Assembly: GCA_003225315.1 (NCBI GenBank)
Contig: QHZD01000018.1
Location: forward strand, 248,001 to 312,000
Reading direction: 5' to 3'
Length of the DNA: 64,000 bases
Origin: Acidobacteriota bacterium
Lineage (GTDB): Bacteria; Acidobacteriota; Terriglobia; Acidiferrales; UBA7541
A program made the position numbers and the translations under genes. The notes under the pieces were generated by a model, which was not told where the DNA came from, searched no databases, and was given only the letters and a program-made list of their open reading frames with translations. Every line of letters starts with the position of its first letter. Within the stretch, counting starts at the first letter, position 1. This document shows, piece after piece, positions 32,238 to 42,239 of this stretch.

Positions 32238-34895
32238 ATGTCCTTACTCCGAAATATGGCAAGCGGGCTCCGGTCGCTGTTCCGAAAGGAGCAGGTCAGT
32301 CAGGAACTGGATGAGGAACTAAATGGCTTCCTCGATATGGCAGCCGAAGAAAAGATGAAGCAGGGGATGAACCGCAAGGAGGCGCTTCGCGCGGTGCGTT
32401 TGGAGAGGGGGAATCTCGAAGTTACGAAGGAAGTCGTCCGCTCTGCCAGCTGGGAATCTTTCGTGGAGGGGTTGTGGCAGGATCTGCGGTATGGCGTCCG
32501 CACGCTCCGCAAAAATCCGGCTTTCACCGCGATAATCATCCTCACACTGGCGCTCGGAATCGGCGCCAACACCGCGATCTTCTCTGTGGTCTATACCGTT
32601 CTGCTGAAGGCTCTGCCATACCCGCAAGCTGATCGTTTGGTGATGGTCTATGAAAACGTCCATCTTCCCAATTACCAGAACAAGCACAACACGCCTTCAC
32701 CGGGGAATTTCTCGGACTGGATGGCCCAGAACACCGTGTTCGAGAGCATGGCGGCCTACAGCAATCGGAGCTTTAATGTCACCGGCACGGGCGAACCGCT
32801 GCGCGTGGAAGGTGAACGGGTTTCTGGCGAGTTTTTTGGCTCGCTTCAGGTGAATGCCACTCTTGGCCGCGTCTTTACTGCCGAGGAAGATCGCCCCAGC
32901 ACGTCACATGTGGTGGTCATCAGCGACAGCCTCTGGAGGAGCCGCTTCGCATCTGATCTCCGCGTTCTGGGCCAGAAGGTTTTTCTGGACGACCAAGGCT
33001 ACGAGGTCATCGGCGTCATGCCGCCGCGATTTCATTTTCCTGACCCTGACGATCAGCTCTGGGTGCCGTTGGCATTGACTCCTGATGAACTGATCAACCG
33101 CGGCAGCCATTATCTAGACGTCTTCGCGCGGCTCAAACTAGGCGTGACGCTCGCGCAAGCTCAAACGGAAATGAACCTGATTGCGCGCCGCCTCACGCAA
33201 CTTTATCCGCAGTCCAACACCGGCCAGACAGTCGATGTCGTGCCGTTGCAGGAAGATATTGCTGGTCCCGTGCGGCCTGCGCTGCTCGTTCTTGTCGGCG
33301 CTGTCACGCTGGTTCTGGTGATTGTATGCGCTAATGTCGCGAACCTGCTGTTGGCCCGCGCCTCAGTACGTTATCGCGAAATCGCCGTGCGCCTCGCGCT
33401 GGGCGCTGGCCACGCGCGAGTTGCGCGCCAGCTTCTAACCGAAAGCGTCCTCCTGGCCTTGCTTGGCTGTGCCGTAGGCGTCCTGCTGGCGCGCTGGAGT
33501 CTTGGCGCGCTCAAGTTCCTTGCCGCCTCAAATCTTCCCCGCACAGAAGAGTTCGGTCTGAGCGCGCCGGTCCTCCTGTTCAGCATGGCGATTTCGCTCA
33601 CGGCTGGCCTCGTTTTCGGCGTGTCTCCTGCTCTCCATGCCGTTCGCGGAAACATCCAGGACACGCTGAAGTCCGGTTCCCGCGAGCGCGCAGCATCGTC
33701 CAGACTGCGCACGCGCAGCTCGTTGGTCGTCCTCGAAACGGCGCTTGGTTTTGTCGTGGTGATCGGTGCCGGGCTTCTTGTCCGCAGTTTCCTACGGATC
33801 GAGCAAGTGCAATTGGGATTTCAGCCCGGAGGCGTACTCTCTTTTCGGGTCATCCCGCGCGGCGAGCGATATTCCCAAGGCGCCCAGCGCGTAGTCTTTT
33901 ACCAACAGGCAATTGAACGCCTACAGGCACTCCCGGGAGTACAATCCGCCGCCGCAGTCACGTTTATTCCTCTGACGCTGGCCAAAGGCAGGAAAGGATT
34001 TACCATCGAGGGTCGAGCGCCAAGCGGCCCGGGTCAGATTCCAATAGCCAGCTACGATATCGTGACGCCGACATACTTCCAGACCATGCAGGTTCCGCTC
34101 CTGGAAGGCCGGGATTTTTCCTGGAGCGATTCACCGCAAACGCAACCAGTCGTTATCGTCAATGAGGCGATGGCCAAACGCTATTGGGCTGGCGAGGATC
34201 CCCTCGGCAAGCGCTTCCATCAAGCGGGACCAGATGACAAGTTTCCTTGGATGACCATCATTGGTGTGGTATCGGACGTCCGCGAGTTCAGCCCGACTGT
34301 CGCACCCGAACCGACCATGTATTTCCCCATCGCGCAATTCACTTATGCTGACGCAATCTTGCGCGATTGGGTCGTGCGCACCAACGGCGATCCCGCGCGG
34401 GTCGCCTCGAGCGTGCGTAGCGTGATTCGGCAAGTTGACAAGAACCTGCCCGTTACGCGAATCCGAACGATGGAGGAAGTTCGCTCCTTATCCTTGGCGT
34501 CGCAGCGGATGAACCTGCTGCTTTTCGGACTCTTTGCGGTGCTCGCCTTGGCCCTCGCGACCATCGGCATTTATGGCGTACTTGCTTACAACGTAGCGCA
34601 GCGGACGCGCGAAATTGGCATTCGTCTGGCCCTCGGGGCAGACGGCAATGCCGTGCTCCGTCTTGTCCTGCGGCAAGGCATGCGTTTGGCTGGGCTTGGC
34701 GTTTTGCTCGGATTCATTGGCGCTTTGGCGTTGACGCGCCTGATGTCCGGGATGATTTACGGCGTCAGCTCCACTGATCCGGCGACATTCTTCGGTGTGG
34801 CAACCTTGCTCGGATTCATAGCGGCCGCCGCATGCTACATCCCGGCGCGGCGGGCGATGCGCGTCGATCCCATCGTGGCCCTGCGGTACGAGTAA
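32238..34895 (+). CDS. ADOP-type ABC transporter permease (duplicated MacB/FtsX)
   Basis: An 885-residue membrane protein. Residues 1-80 form the small cytosolic prefix domain found in acidobacterial ADOP permeases ('ELDEELNGFLDMAAEEKMKQGMNRKEALRAVRLERG'). Then two MacB/FtsX units: TM near 95-120 ('AIIILTLALGIGANTAIFSVV'), periplasmic domain, three TMs (about 355-470), second unit with periplasmic domain and final TMs ('LLFGLFAVLALALATIGIYGVLAYNVAQRTREIGIRLALGA'). No ATPase is encoded alongside. Family members are presumed to export or act on lipids or peptides in the envelope. Cotranscribed with PadR. Confidence 0.9.
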   Translation: MSLLRNMASGLRSLFRKEQVSQELDEELNGFLDMAAEEKMKQGMNRKEALRAVRLERGNLEVTKEVVRSASWESFVEGLWQDLRYGVRTLRKNPAFTAIIILTLALGIGANTAIFSVVYTVLLKALPYPQADRLVMVYENVHLPNYQNKHNTPSPGNFSDWMAQNTVFESMAAYSNRSFNVTGTGEPLRVEGERVSGEFFGSLQVNATLGRVFTAEEDRPSTSHVVVISDSLWRSRFASDLRVLGQKVFLDDQGYEVIGVMPPRFHFPDPDDQLWVPLALTPDELINRGSHYLDVFARLKLGVTLAQAQTEMNLIARRLTQLYPQSNTGQTVDVVPLQEDIAGPVRPALLVLVGAVTLVLVIVCANVANLLLARASVRYREIAVRLALGAGHARVARQLLTESVLLALLGCAVGVLLARWSLGALKFLAASNLPRTEEFGLSAPVLLFSMAISLTAGLVFGVSPALHAVRGNIQDTLKSGSRERAASSRLRTRSSLVVLETALGFVVVIGAGLLVRSFLRIEQVQLGFQPGGVLSFRVIPRGERYSQGAQRVVFYQQAIERLQALPGVQSAAAVTFIPLTLAKGRKGFTIEGRAPSGPGQIPIASYDIVTPTYFQTMQVPLLEGRDFSWSDSPQTQPVVIVNEAMAKRYWAGEDPLGKRFHQAGPDDKFPWMTIIGVVSDVREFSPTVAPEPTMYFPIAQFTYADAILRDWVVRTNGDPARVASSVRSVIRQVDKNLPVTRIRTMEEVRSLSLASQRMNLLLFGLFAVLALALATIGIYGVLAYNVAQRTREIGIRLALGADGNAVLRLVLRQGMRLAGLGVLLGFIGALALTRLMSGMIYGVSSTDPATFFGVATLLGFIAAAACYIPARRAMRVDPIVALRYE

Positions 34896-34973
34896 ATCAT
34901 GGTCCGTCTGAGGATCACAATGTAAGGATGACAATGGGAGCAGCGTGAATGGGGGCGCAGAGTCACGCGTCGA

Positions 34974-36701
34974 TCACTGCTTGCCGAATTGTCGCGTTGA
35001 AGAGATGCCTTTGGCTTCGGTGACAGTGATGGTTTGGCCTGCGGGAACGTTTGAAAGATGATCGAGTTGGCCGCTAGGCCAGCGGATTTCGATGGTGTCG
35101 GCTTTTTCGTTGCGGGCGAGGCCGAAGGTTAAGACGAGTTCGCTGGCGGAGAGGTAGCTGGAACCACTGCGAAGCATTTGCGATTGCGTTTCGCCGCTGG
35201 CTGTGAGTCTGACGGTTGCGCCGATGCCGTTGCGATTGGATTTTGTGCCGATGAGTTTGATGCGCAGGCTGCGATTCGAAGCGGCGGCGCCTTGGGCTTC
35301 GTTGCGGAACAGATAAACCGGGCCACCATTGGTGGAGAGCAGCAGATCCAGGCGACCGTCGTTATTGATATCGGCGTAGGCGGCGCCGCGGCCTACGCGG
35401 GGTGAAGCGAAAGCGGAGCCTAGTGATTTCGTGACCTCTTCGAATTTTCCCTTGCCGACATTGCGGAAGAGATGGGGTGGCATGGCGTATTTCACGTTGG
35501 CCTGCACGCGCTGAATGTCGGCATCGATGTGGCCATTGGCAACGACAACGTCGGGCCAGCCGTCGAGGTCGTAGTCGAAGAAGAAACAGCCGAAGCCGAG
35601 AGTGAGCAGGGAAGCGCGGCCGATTTCTGAGCGTGGAGCTTCGTCGACGAAGAGGCCTTTTCCTTCGTTGTGATAGAGCGAGACCATCTGGTTTGAAAAA
35701 TTGGTGATCAAGAGGCTCGGGAAGCCGGAGTGATCATAGTCGGCGGCGTCCACACCCATGCCGGCACGGGCTACACCGTCTTCGCTGAAAGCGATTCCCG
35801 CGACGACGGCTTTTTCGGTGAAGGTGCCGTTGCCGTTGTTGCGATAGAGCTTGTTGGGCTGTGTGTCATTCGAAAACAAGAGATCGGGCCAGCCGTCATT
35901 GTCAAAATCGAGCACGGCGACGCCGAGAGTTTTTGAGGTGGGATCGCCGAGACCCACTTTTTGCGTCGCGTCTTCAAACGTGCCGTTGCGGCGATTGCGC
36001 CAGAGACGAACGGAAGTACCTTTGTAGGATTCCGGCGTGCAGTAGGATTTATTCTTGCCGTCGAGGGTGCAATAAAGATCGGTTTCCGGCGACCACTGAA
36101 CATAATTGCCGACGACGAGGTCCAAGTGGCCATCCTTGTCGTAGTCCACCCAAGCGGCGCTGGAGCTGAATTCTTTTGGTCCGAGCAGTCCTGCTCTTTG
36201 CGTGACATCGGTGAACGTGCCGTTGCCATTGTTATGAAAAAGGCGGCTTTGGCCGAAGGCAGTGACGAAAAGATCGTCGTAGCCATCGTTGTCGTAGTCG
36301 CCGACGGCCACACCCAGTCCAAACATCTCGACGTCGAGTCCAGCCTTGTGCGTGACGTCAGTGAACGTGCCGTCGTGATTGTTGTGGTAGAGCCTAGGAG
36401 TGGAGTGTTTCTGGACGTGGCCGGGCCAGTCCATACCGTTTACAAGAAAAATGTCCGGCCAGCCGTCGTTGTCGTAATCAATGAACGCAGCGCCGGGTCC
36501 CATGGTTTCCGGCAGGAATTTCTTGCCGAACGCGCCATTGTTGTGGGCGAAACGAATCCCGGCGAGTTGCGTGACGTCGCGGAACTGAATCGCGGAGGTT
36601 TCCGGCGTCGCTCCTATTCCTGTTTTTCCGGCGAGAATCATGGCCAAGGCAAGAACTAGAATTGCTGCAAGCGAACGCTTCACCATTCCCCCAAGATTCA
36701 T
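34974..36701 (-). CDS. CRTAC1 family protein (FG-GAP/VCBS repeats, ASPIC/UnbV domain)
   Basis: A 575-residue exported protein. An N-terminal hydrophobic signal (1-28) precedes about seven FG-GAP/VCBS beta-propeller blades with calcium-binding '[11 protein letters not shown]', '[12 protein letters not shown]', '[12 protein letters not shown]', '[12 protein letters not shown]' loops, then the ASPIC/UnbV domain ('[41 protein letters not shown]'). Such proteins act outside the cytoplasm, role unproven. The ATG overlaps the stop of the AhpD-like selenoprotein gene, so the two are translated from one mRNA. A paralogue is encoded at 40542-42239. Confidence 0.9.
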   Translation of the reverse strand: MNLGGMVKRSLAAILVLALAMILAGKTGIGATPETSAIQFRDVTQLAGIRFAHNNGAFGKKFLPETMGPGAAFIDYDNDGWPDIFLVNGMDWPGHVQKHSTPRLYHNNHDGTFTDVTHKAGLDVEMFGLGVAVGDYDNDGYDDLFVTAFGQSRLFHNNGNGTFTDVTQRAGLLGPKEFSSSAAWVDYDKDGHLDLVVGNYVQWSPETDLYCTLDGKNKSYCTPESYKGTSVRLWRNRRNGTFEDATQKVGLGDPTSKTLGVAVLDFDNDGWPDLLFSNDTQPNKLYRNNGNGTFTEKAVVAGIAFSEDGVARAGMGVDAADYDHSGFPSLLITNFSNQMVSLYHNEGKGLFVDEAPRSEIGRASLLTLGFGCFFFDYDLDGWPDVVVANGHIDADIQRVQANVKYAMPPHLFRNVGKGKFEEVTKSLGSAFASPRVGRGAAYADINNDGRLDLLLSTNGGPVYLFRNEAQGAAASNRSLRIKLIGTKSNRNGIGATVRLTASGETQSQMLRSGSSYLSASELVLTFGLARNEKADTIEIRWPSGQLDHLSNVPAGQTITVTEAKGISSTRQFGKQ

Positions 36702-37264
36702 TCGCGGCCAACGCCGAGAGCATCGGCGGCGCGATTGATGTAGTTAAACCAAGACGCGATCAGAGTGATTTGCAAGATGCCGCGATCGTCGAAACCAACG
36801 GCGCGCAGGCGGGCATGATCTTCCGCGCTACATTTCGTCGCGTCTTTTGTGAGTTTCACGACGTAGTCCAACATGGTGCGGTCCTGCTCGCTGATGGGCG
36901 CGGTGCGATAGTCGCTTTGGAGCGCTTTTGCCATGGTTTCATCCAGCGTGACGCGACGCAGAAACTCTGCGTGTGACTCGATTCAATAGTGGCAGCGATT
37001 GGCGACCGAAACCATGGTGGCGATCATTTCATGCTGATAGCGTTTTAGAGGAAGATCCGGCGACATGAGCGCGCCATAGGTGCCGAAGGCATGGAAAAGC
37101 ACGTCGGGGAGAAGAGAGTGGCTGGCGACGATGCCGGACGTCTCACCGCCGCTCATGGGATGGACGGGGGTAGCGTATTCGATGGGATACAGCTTCCGCT
37201 GCGCCTCGATTGCGTTTTTGACGCGGGGGTCTTCTTCCATGGGAACGGTTTTGATCCAGGTCAT
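36698..37264 (-). CDS. AhpD-like peroxidase-related selenoprotein (CxxU)
   Basis: Read through the in-frame TGA at 36983-36985, this is one 188-residue protein of the carboxymuconolactone decarboxylase/AhpD-like 'peroxidase-related' family. The redox motif is E79...C91-H-Y-U94-x3-H98, where homologues have CxxCxxxH; TGA replaces exactly the second Cys. Downstream coding ('[14 protein letters not shown]...') continues the family fold without a new start. A 7-bp hairpin with a GUU loop lies 10 nt after TGA. The start at 37264 follows AAGGAG. The product would reduce peroxides through a Cys/Sec couple. It precedes the CRTAC1 gene with ATGA overlap. Selenocysteine decoding genes are outside the window, so the call is inference from strong local evidence. 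Confidence 0.82.
36956..36985 (-). promoter_or_regulatory. candidate bacterial SECIS element with its UGA codon
   Basis: On the mRNA strand UGA (36985-36983) is followed by 10 nt, then ACGCAGA-GUU-UCUGCGU (36972-36956), a perfect 7-bp stem with a 3-nt loop beginning with G. The loop starts 17 nt after UGA, inside the window usual for bacterial SECIS hairpins read by SelB. Confidence 0.72.
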
Positions 37265-37348
37265 ACTTCGCAGCTCCTTCAACCGGTTGTCGTGCAACTC
37301 CTTGCGAAATGCCTCCAGAATTAAATGAGCGAAAGGTTTGGAGTTGAG

Positions 37349-37383
37349 ATTCTGCGAGCATCCTCATCGGATGCTCGCAGAAT
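37349..37383 (-). terminator. perfect 15-bp hairpin between cytochrome and AhpD-like genes
   Basis: Arms ATTCTGCGAGCATCC and its exact inverse flank a 5-nt loop. It follows the cytochrome stop by about 80 bp in the direction of transcription. No U-tract follows, but stability is high. It probably ends or trims the cytochrome transcript so that the AhpD-like/CRTAC1 pair needs its own promoter in 37265-37348. Confidence 0.6.
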
Positions 37384-37405
37384 GACAAACCATACTGTTT
37401 CGGCG

Positions 37406-37424
37406 GGCGGGGCAAAGCCCCGCC
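37406..37424 (-). terminator. 8-bp all-GC hairpin after the cytochrome gene
   Basis: GGCGGGGC-AAA-GCCCCGCC, 40 bp after the cytochrome stop codon. With the 15-bp hairpin beyond it, it makes a tandem structure at the 3' end of that transcript. It may alternatively be a dispersed palindromic repeat unit. Confidence 0.5.
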
Positions 37425-37463
37425 TCTACAAAGGACATAGCACGATTTGAGGGAGCCAAGCAC

Positions 37464-40361
37464 TCAGTCCTTGCCGCTGGGCGATGCCGTTTGTTGAGTT
37501 GCGTGGGCCGCTGATGATTTGGACTTCTTACTAAGTTGCTGGCTGGGCGCCGGGGCGATGCTTGTGTGTTCGTGGATGGCTTGGCGTTCGTTGTTGTCCT
37601 CGGGATGCGTCTGACGATAGGGGCCGGTGATGGCTTGCGCCGATTCGTCGGCTTTGAAGCGTAGATAGCGGGCCTTGTGTTCGTTGGCTTTGACGTCGTC
37701 GCCGAGTCCGTTGTAGCAGAGCATCAGATTATAGTGAGCTTGGAGGTCTTCGGGATCGATGAAGAGAGTTTGCTCGAATTCTTTGACGGCGTCGGCGTAG
37801 CGCTTCTGAAGAAAGAGGACACGGCCAAGCTCGTTGCGCACGACACGGTCACGTGGGAATTGCGCAAGCACGGTACGCAAATGAGTGATCGCGCCGTCGT
37901 ACTCGCCTTCTTCTTTGAGAGCGCGGGCGTAGAAGTAGTTGGTGCGCGCCAATTGCGGGCTGATGGCGAGGGATTTCTCAAGCACTTTACGTGCGCCAGC
38001 GGTGTCTCCTTCCTGAAGCAGGACGCGGCCAATGTTCGTCCAACCGTCTGGATTTTGCGGATCCGCTTCCGTGATTTTCTCGAAGGCGGCAGCGGCCGCT
38101 TTCAAATCACCCTGCAAGAACAAGCCGATGCCGTAATCGTTCCAGCGCGTCCAGTCTTCCTTGGTCGTGAGAGTCTTTGGCGGGGGCGAGGGAGCGGTTC
38201 GCGGGAGAACGCGAAGAGTCTTGGTGTCCTCGGCAATGATAGTGATGGGAAGGTCGGGAATTATCTTGAGGTTGCCGGACACACGCGAGGTGTCGCCGTT
38301 GAAAGTCCACTGGCGGTCATCATAATCAGGCGAGATCTTAATGCTATTAGTCAGCGGAGTATTTGGAAGAATTTTAGATTGCTCGACACCCGCGAAAGAG
38401 AAATGCGTATTGAACCAACTAAACTTGCGATAGTTGAGTTTGGCGTGAAGCGTAATCTTGTCGCCGGCATTGTCCGGAATGTGGAGGCGATAGTGCGCAG
38501 CGTCCGCGGCCCCCGGCGGGATCAGATGGACGTAAACCACGGAGCGAGTGGCCCAGGCATTTCGTTTGTTGATGGGATTGCCGTGGCCATCGATCTGGAG
38601 AGAACGGTAGAAGTGGGCGCCAGGCTCGACCGGACCTTTGCCATCGTCTTCGACTTTGCCGCTCCAGAAAATCGTCTGGCCTTTTTCATCGGTGGCTTGC
38701 AACTCGAGCCAGACATCGAAGGCGTCCACTGTGCCGCCGGGGAAGAAGTGGCCGACCTTGCGCGTGCGCACAACCACATCCACACGGGCGTCATCGCCGC
38801 GGCGAACGGCGGCGTCTGCACGATCGATGGGAGCAGTAATGGGGCGGACTTCGCCGGCGGGGCCTTTCGGAAGGGAAGTATCCGATTCTTCGCCAACGGC
38901 GAAGGTGGTCGAGAGTACCGGCTTTCCAAATTCGCTGTGCGCCGGGACGTTTCTTTCTTTGCCTGCCGGCGAAATCGCGAAAATATCCACGGTGAGCTGC
39001 TTGTCTTGCAAGAATTTCTTGGCGAACTCGTATTGTGCCTGGTCCTGGTTGGCTGTGGGAACAGCCGTGTTCGCGCCGGGGAAGCGATGCGAATGCACGA
39101 GTCCTTTCACATTTCCGTCATCGAGCGAAGGGACCGCAGGCATGTGACAATCGGCGCAGTTCATGGCCGACTTTGGATAGTAGAAGGCGCGCGCTCCCTG
39201 GCCGGAGACGCCGCTGGCTTGCCAATTGTCATATTCATTGAAGCCGCGAATCCACCGGTAGCGATTCACCGGGACATCGAGGTGGACTTTGTGGCAGGAA
39301 GAACAGAACTCCGCAGTATCCGCGCGCATGAACGGCTTCAGGAAAGTGCGGCGATGCGGTTCCGGATTGAGGCGAACGACAAAATCGTGCAGCTTGCGGA
39401 CGAAAAGATTTTCGCTGGCGGCGAGTTTATGGAGCTTCGGATATTCCAGGAAGAAATCGCCCTGGCCCATGGTGCTCTTCACTTGGACGATGCTGTGGCA
39501 CATCAGGCAGCCGAGGCCGGCGCGCGCTTCCGGGCGGTCAACGATCTGCTTGATGGGCGTATCGAAGAGGCCGCTGTAAAGCAGCGCGGGATCGTGGCAG
39601 CCGGCGCACCACTTGGAGGAACGAACGCCGGCGACATCCTGCATGTACTCGATACTCTTGCGGTACCACTGATTGTTGAAGGAAGAGAAATGGTGCATCG
39701 AGCTGTCCCACTGCTTGTAAATGTCCGCATGGCAGCGCTGGCAAGCGTCGGATTTCATGAAGTACTTGGAGGGAATGTTGCCACCATGTTTAGTTTGCGC
39801 GGAACTGGGGAAGAATTTTCCCTCGGGGCCGTCGCCTTCGCGGTCCATGGATTCCGGGGGCATCAGAGGATTGGAAATGTGATTCGCGTTCTTCCAGGCG
39901 ACCTCGCGGGTCCACCATGTGCCGGCGGCGATGGCGGTGGTTAGGAATGCCAGCGCGGCAAATCCCAAGCCGCGCGCGAGGACGCTGTCGCCAAGCCATC
40001 CCTTTGAAATGAGCCAGGAGGTTGCCAGGAAGAGCGCGCCGATAACGCACAGCGCAATATGCGCATACAGCCAGGGTTTCAGCCGAAGGGGCGCGCCGAT
40101 TTTGATCAACACGATTCCGAGAAGCGCTCCCGCAGCCAGCGAGGTCCAGCCCAGGCGGGTCAGAAAAGATTCGTGGCGGAGCAATCGAACCGCGTAGAAA
40201 AAGAGGAGAAGGGTAAGAGCAATTCCGAGAGCGACGTGGAACAAGTCCACGACAAAGTAAGAGATGGTGGCCGAGGGATATCCGTACAGGTAGACGGCGC
40301 TGAGCGTTAGCGCAACGAGGATTCGCGATAACCACCGCTTTATAACTTCGATTTGCGTCAT
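37464..40361 (-). CDS. membrane-anchored pentahaem cytochrome c with TPR tail
   Basis: A 965-residue protein. Four to five transmembrane helices lie in residues 8-152. The exported part carries five CxxCH haem sites: 207-211 (CQRCH), 252-256 (CAGCH), 285-289 (CLMCH), 353-357 (CSSCH), 402-406 (CADCH), like the cytochrome c554 family. A beta-rich region follows ('VDVVVRTRKVGHFFPGGTVDAFDVWLELQATD', about 545-720), then TPRs from about 780 to 910. The C-terminus is Lys/Ser-rich. The start at 40361 replaces a longer frame to 40487. It would move electrons at the periplasmic face; partner unknown. Lies between the two CRTAC1 genes and downstream of a two-component system. Confidence 0.86.
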   Translation of the reverse strand: MTQIEVIKRWLSRILVALTLSAVYLYGYPSATISYFVVDLFHVALGIALTLLLFFYAVRLLRHESFLTRLGWTSLAAGALLGIVLIKIGAPLRLKPWLYAHIALCVIGALFLATSWLISKGWLGDSVLARGLGFAALAFLTTAIAAGTWWTREVAWKNANHISNPLMPPESMDREGDGPEGKFFPSSAQTKHGGNIPSKYFMKSDACQRCHADIYKQWDSSMHHFSSFNNQWYRKSIEYMQDVAGVRSSKWCAGCHDPALLYSGLFDTPIKQIVDRPEARAGLGCLMCHSIVQVKSTMGQGDFFLEYPKLHKLAASENLFVRKLHDFVVRLNPEPHRRTFLKPFMRADTAEFCSSCHKVHLDVPVNRYRWIRGFNEYDNWQASGVSGQGARAFYYPKSAMNCADCHMPAVPSLDDGNVKGLVHSHRFPGANTAVPTANQDQAQYEFAKKFLQDKQLTVDIFAISPAGKERNVPAHSEFGKPVLSTTFAVGEESDTSLPKGPAGEVRPITAPIDRADAAVRRGDDARVDVVVRTRKVGHFFPGGTVDAFDVWLELQATDEKGQTIFWSGKVEDDGKGPVEPGAHFYRSLQIDGHGNPINKRNAWATRSVVYVHLIPPGAADAAHYRLHIPDNAGDKITLHAKLNYRKFSWFNTHFSFAGVEQSKILPNTPLTNSIKISPDYDDRQWTFNGDTSRVSGNLKIIPDLPITIIAEDTKTLRVLPRTAPSPPPKTLTTKEDWTRWNDYGIGLFLQGDLKAAAAAFEKITEADPQNPDGWTNIGRVLLQEGDTAGARKVLEKSLAISPQLARTNYFYARALKEEGEYDGAITHLRTVLAQFPRDRVVRNELGRVLFLQKRYADAVKEFEQTLFIDPEDLQAHYNLMLCYNGLGDDVKANEHKARYLRFKADESAQAITGPYRQTHPEDNNERQAIHEHTSIAPAPSQQLSKKSKSSAAHATQQTASPSGKD

Positions 40362-40541
40362 CTCCACCTGCAAGCGCGGTTTGCGGTTATCAATAAAGCG
40401 GCCAGATGTGTCAGGAACATCCGGCCGCAATTCAGTTTGGGGTGCCCCGAAGCGAGCCAGAAACTGGCAGGGTTGGAGGCGATACAACTTGTGGGAACAC
40501 TTATAGGCATTTGCCCAGAAGCTGGCAATACCATAAAAGGA

Positions 40542-42239
40542 TTAGAAAGCTGGATTTGCATCTATCCCCTTTGTTTCTATACAGTTATACATCTTTCCAG
40601 CTCGCAAATCTTTATATTCCTCGGTGCGGCCGCTGGGCCAGTCGATCACTACACGATCGATTTTTTCCCGCGAGCCGAGACCGAAAGTCACCGGCAATTC
40701 CGATTGAGAAAGATAGCTGGAGCCGCCGCGGACGATCCGCGATTGCGTTTGCCCGTCGAGGAAAATGCGGACGGACGCGCCGATCCCATCGCGATTCGAT
40801 TTTGTGCCCTGTAGATAAAATCGAATGCTGCGGGAATGCGCCTCTCGGTCGTTGCGATACAAATACGCCGGGCCGTTGTTAGTTGTCAAGAGGATGTCGA
40901 GGTCGCCGTCGCGGTCGAAATCGCCGAAAGCGAGGCCGCGACCAACTTTGGGAGATTCGAAACCGCCTCCAACCTGGCCGGCGACGTCACGGAATTTTCC
41001 GCTACCTGAATTCAGAAAAAGTTGGGGTGGTTGCGCGTAGCCGACGTTGCCGCGGATGTTTCGAACAGTTTCGTCAATATGGCCGTTGGCGACGGCGAGG
41101 TCGAGAGCGCCATCGAGATCGACATCGAGGAACATGCAACCGAAGCCTAGAGTGTTTCTGGAGGCCGCGCCGACGCCGGAGGGAATAGAGATGTCGTCGA
41201 AAACTCCTGGAGACGTGACGTGATAGAGGCCAATCATTTCGTTGTCAAAATTGGTGATGGCAATCCCGGCCCTGCCAGAACCGTCTAAATCGCCGGTGTC
41301 GACGCCCATGCCCGCACGGGCTTTTCCTTCAGTGCTGAACGCCAGGTCGGCTTCGACGGCGACATCCTTGAATTTGCCGTTATGCAGATTGCGGTACAAC
41401 TTGTTGGGTTGCGTGTCGTTGGCGACGAGCAGATCGGACCAGCCGTCCTGGTCGTAGTCAAACATTGCCACGCCGAGAGATTTTGAGCTGCTATCAAAGA
41501 TGCCGCTGGTGGCGGTGACGTCTTCAAAAGTCCCGTTGCCGCGATTATGGAAGAGCCAACAGGTGTCGCCACGATACGCTTCGGGCGTGCAATAGGATTT
41601 GTGCGAGCCGTCGAGGCTGCAAAAGACATCATGCTCGGGTGACCAGCGAACATAATTGCAGACGAATAGGTCAAGCAAGCCGTCGCGGTCGTAGTCAAAC
41701 CATAGAGCGGAAGTGCTGAAGCCATGATGTCCGAGGAGGCCGCTGGAACGCGTGGCGTCCACGAACGTTCCCTTGCCAGTGTTGCGAAAAAGATGGCTCT
41801 GGCCGACGCAGGTGACGAGAATGTCGGGGAAACCGTCGTTGTTGTAATCGCCGACGGCCACGCCCATTCCGTAAAGCTCGATGTCGAGTCCTGCGCCGCG
41901 CGTTACGTCCGTGAATGTGCCGTTGCGATTGTTGCGGTAGAGGCGAAGAGTAGAACGCTGGCGCTTGTGACCGGGCCAGTCCATTCCATTGATCAGAAGA
42001 ATGTCTTGCCAGCCGTCGCTGTCGTAGTCGAGGAACGCGCAGCCGGAGCCCAGCGTTTCGGGTAGCAACTTGCCACCATAGGCGCCGCTGTTGTGACGAA
42101 CCTGGATTCCGGCGGCGTTGGTAACGTCAGTCAGACGAAATCCAGGGGAAGAAGCTGAATTCGCAAATGCCCAGGCTGGGGCGGCTGCGGTAGTGAGTCC
42201 TGCGCTGAAGGTTGAGAAAAGAAAATCGCGCCGGTTCAC
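40542..42239 (-). CDS. CRTAC1 family protein with Tat signal
   Basis: A 565-residue paralogue of the protein at 34974-36701. The N-terminus 'MNRRDFLFSTFSAGLTTAAAPAWA' is a twin-arginine signal, so it is exported folded, possibly with a cofactor. FG-GAP/VCBS blades ('DYDSDGWQDILL', 'DYNNDGFPDILV', 'DVDLDGALDLAV', 'DFDRDGDLDILL') and a C-terminal ASPIC/UnbV domain ('GIGASVRIFLDGQTQSRIVRGGSSYLSQSELPVTFGLG') follow. Its start overlaps the response-regulator stop by ATGA, so it belongs to the same operon. About 180 bp separate it from the cytochrome gene. Confidence 0.9.
   Translation of the reverse strand: MNRRDFLFSTFSAGLTTAAAPAWAFANSASSPGFRLTDVTNAAGIQVRHNSGAYGGKLLPETLGSGCAFLDYDSDGWQDILLINGMDWPGHKRQRSTLRLYRNNRNGTFTDVTRGAGLDIELYGMGVAVGDYNNDGFPDILVTCVGQSHLFRNTGKGTFVDATRSSGLLGHHGFSTSALWFDYDRDGLLDLFVCNYVRWSPEHDVFCSLDGSHKSYCTPEAYRGDTCWLFHNRGNGTFEDVTATSGIFDSSSKSLGVAMFDYDQDGWSDLLVANDTQPNKLYRNLHNGKFKDVAVEADLAFSTEGKARAGMGVDTGDLDGSGRAGIAITNFDNEMIGLYHVTSPGVFDDISIPSGVGAASRNTLGFGCMFLDVDLDGALDLAVANGHIDETVRNIRGNVGYAQPPQLFLNSGSGKFRDVAGQVGGGFESPKVGRGLAFGDFDRDGDLDILLTTNNGPAYLYRNDREAHSRSIRFYLQGTKSNRDGIGASVRIFLDGQTQSRIVRGGSSYLSQSELPVTFGLGSREKIDRVVIDWPSGRTEEYKDLRAGKMYNCIETKGIDANPAF

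Noticed and set aside
36698-37297. Two separate short genes (about 78 and 104 residues), or a nonsense-mutated pseudogene
   Set aside because: Both are in phase, together make one AhpD-like protein, the break is a TGA exactly at a redox Cys, and a SECIS-like hairpin follows.
37677-39944. 755-codon open frame on the plus strand opposite the cytochrome gene
   Set aside because: Antisense to a protein with five haem sites and TPRs; the frame has no recognisable family and follows from GC-rich codon use.
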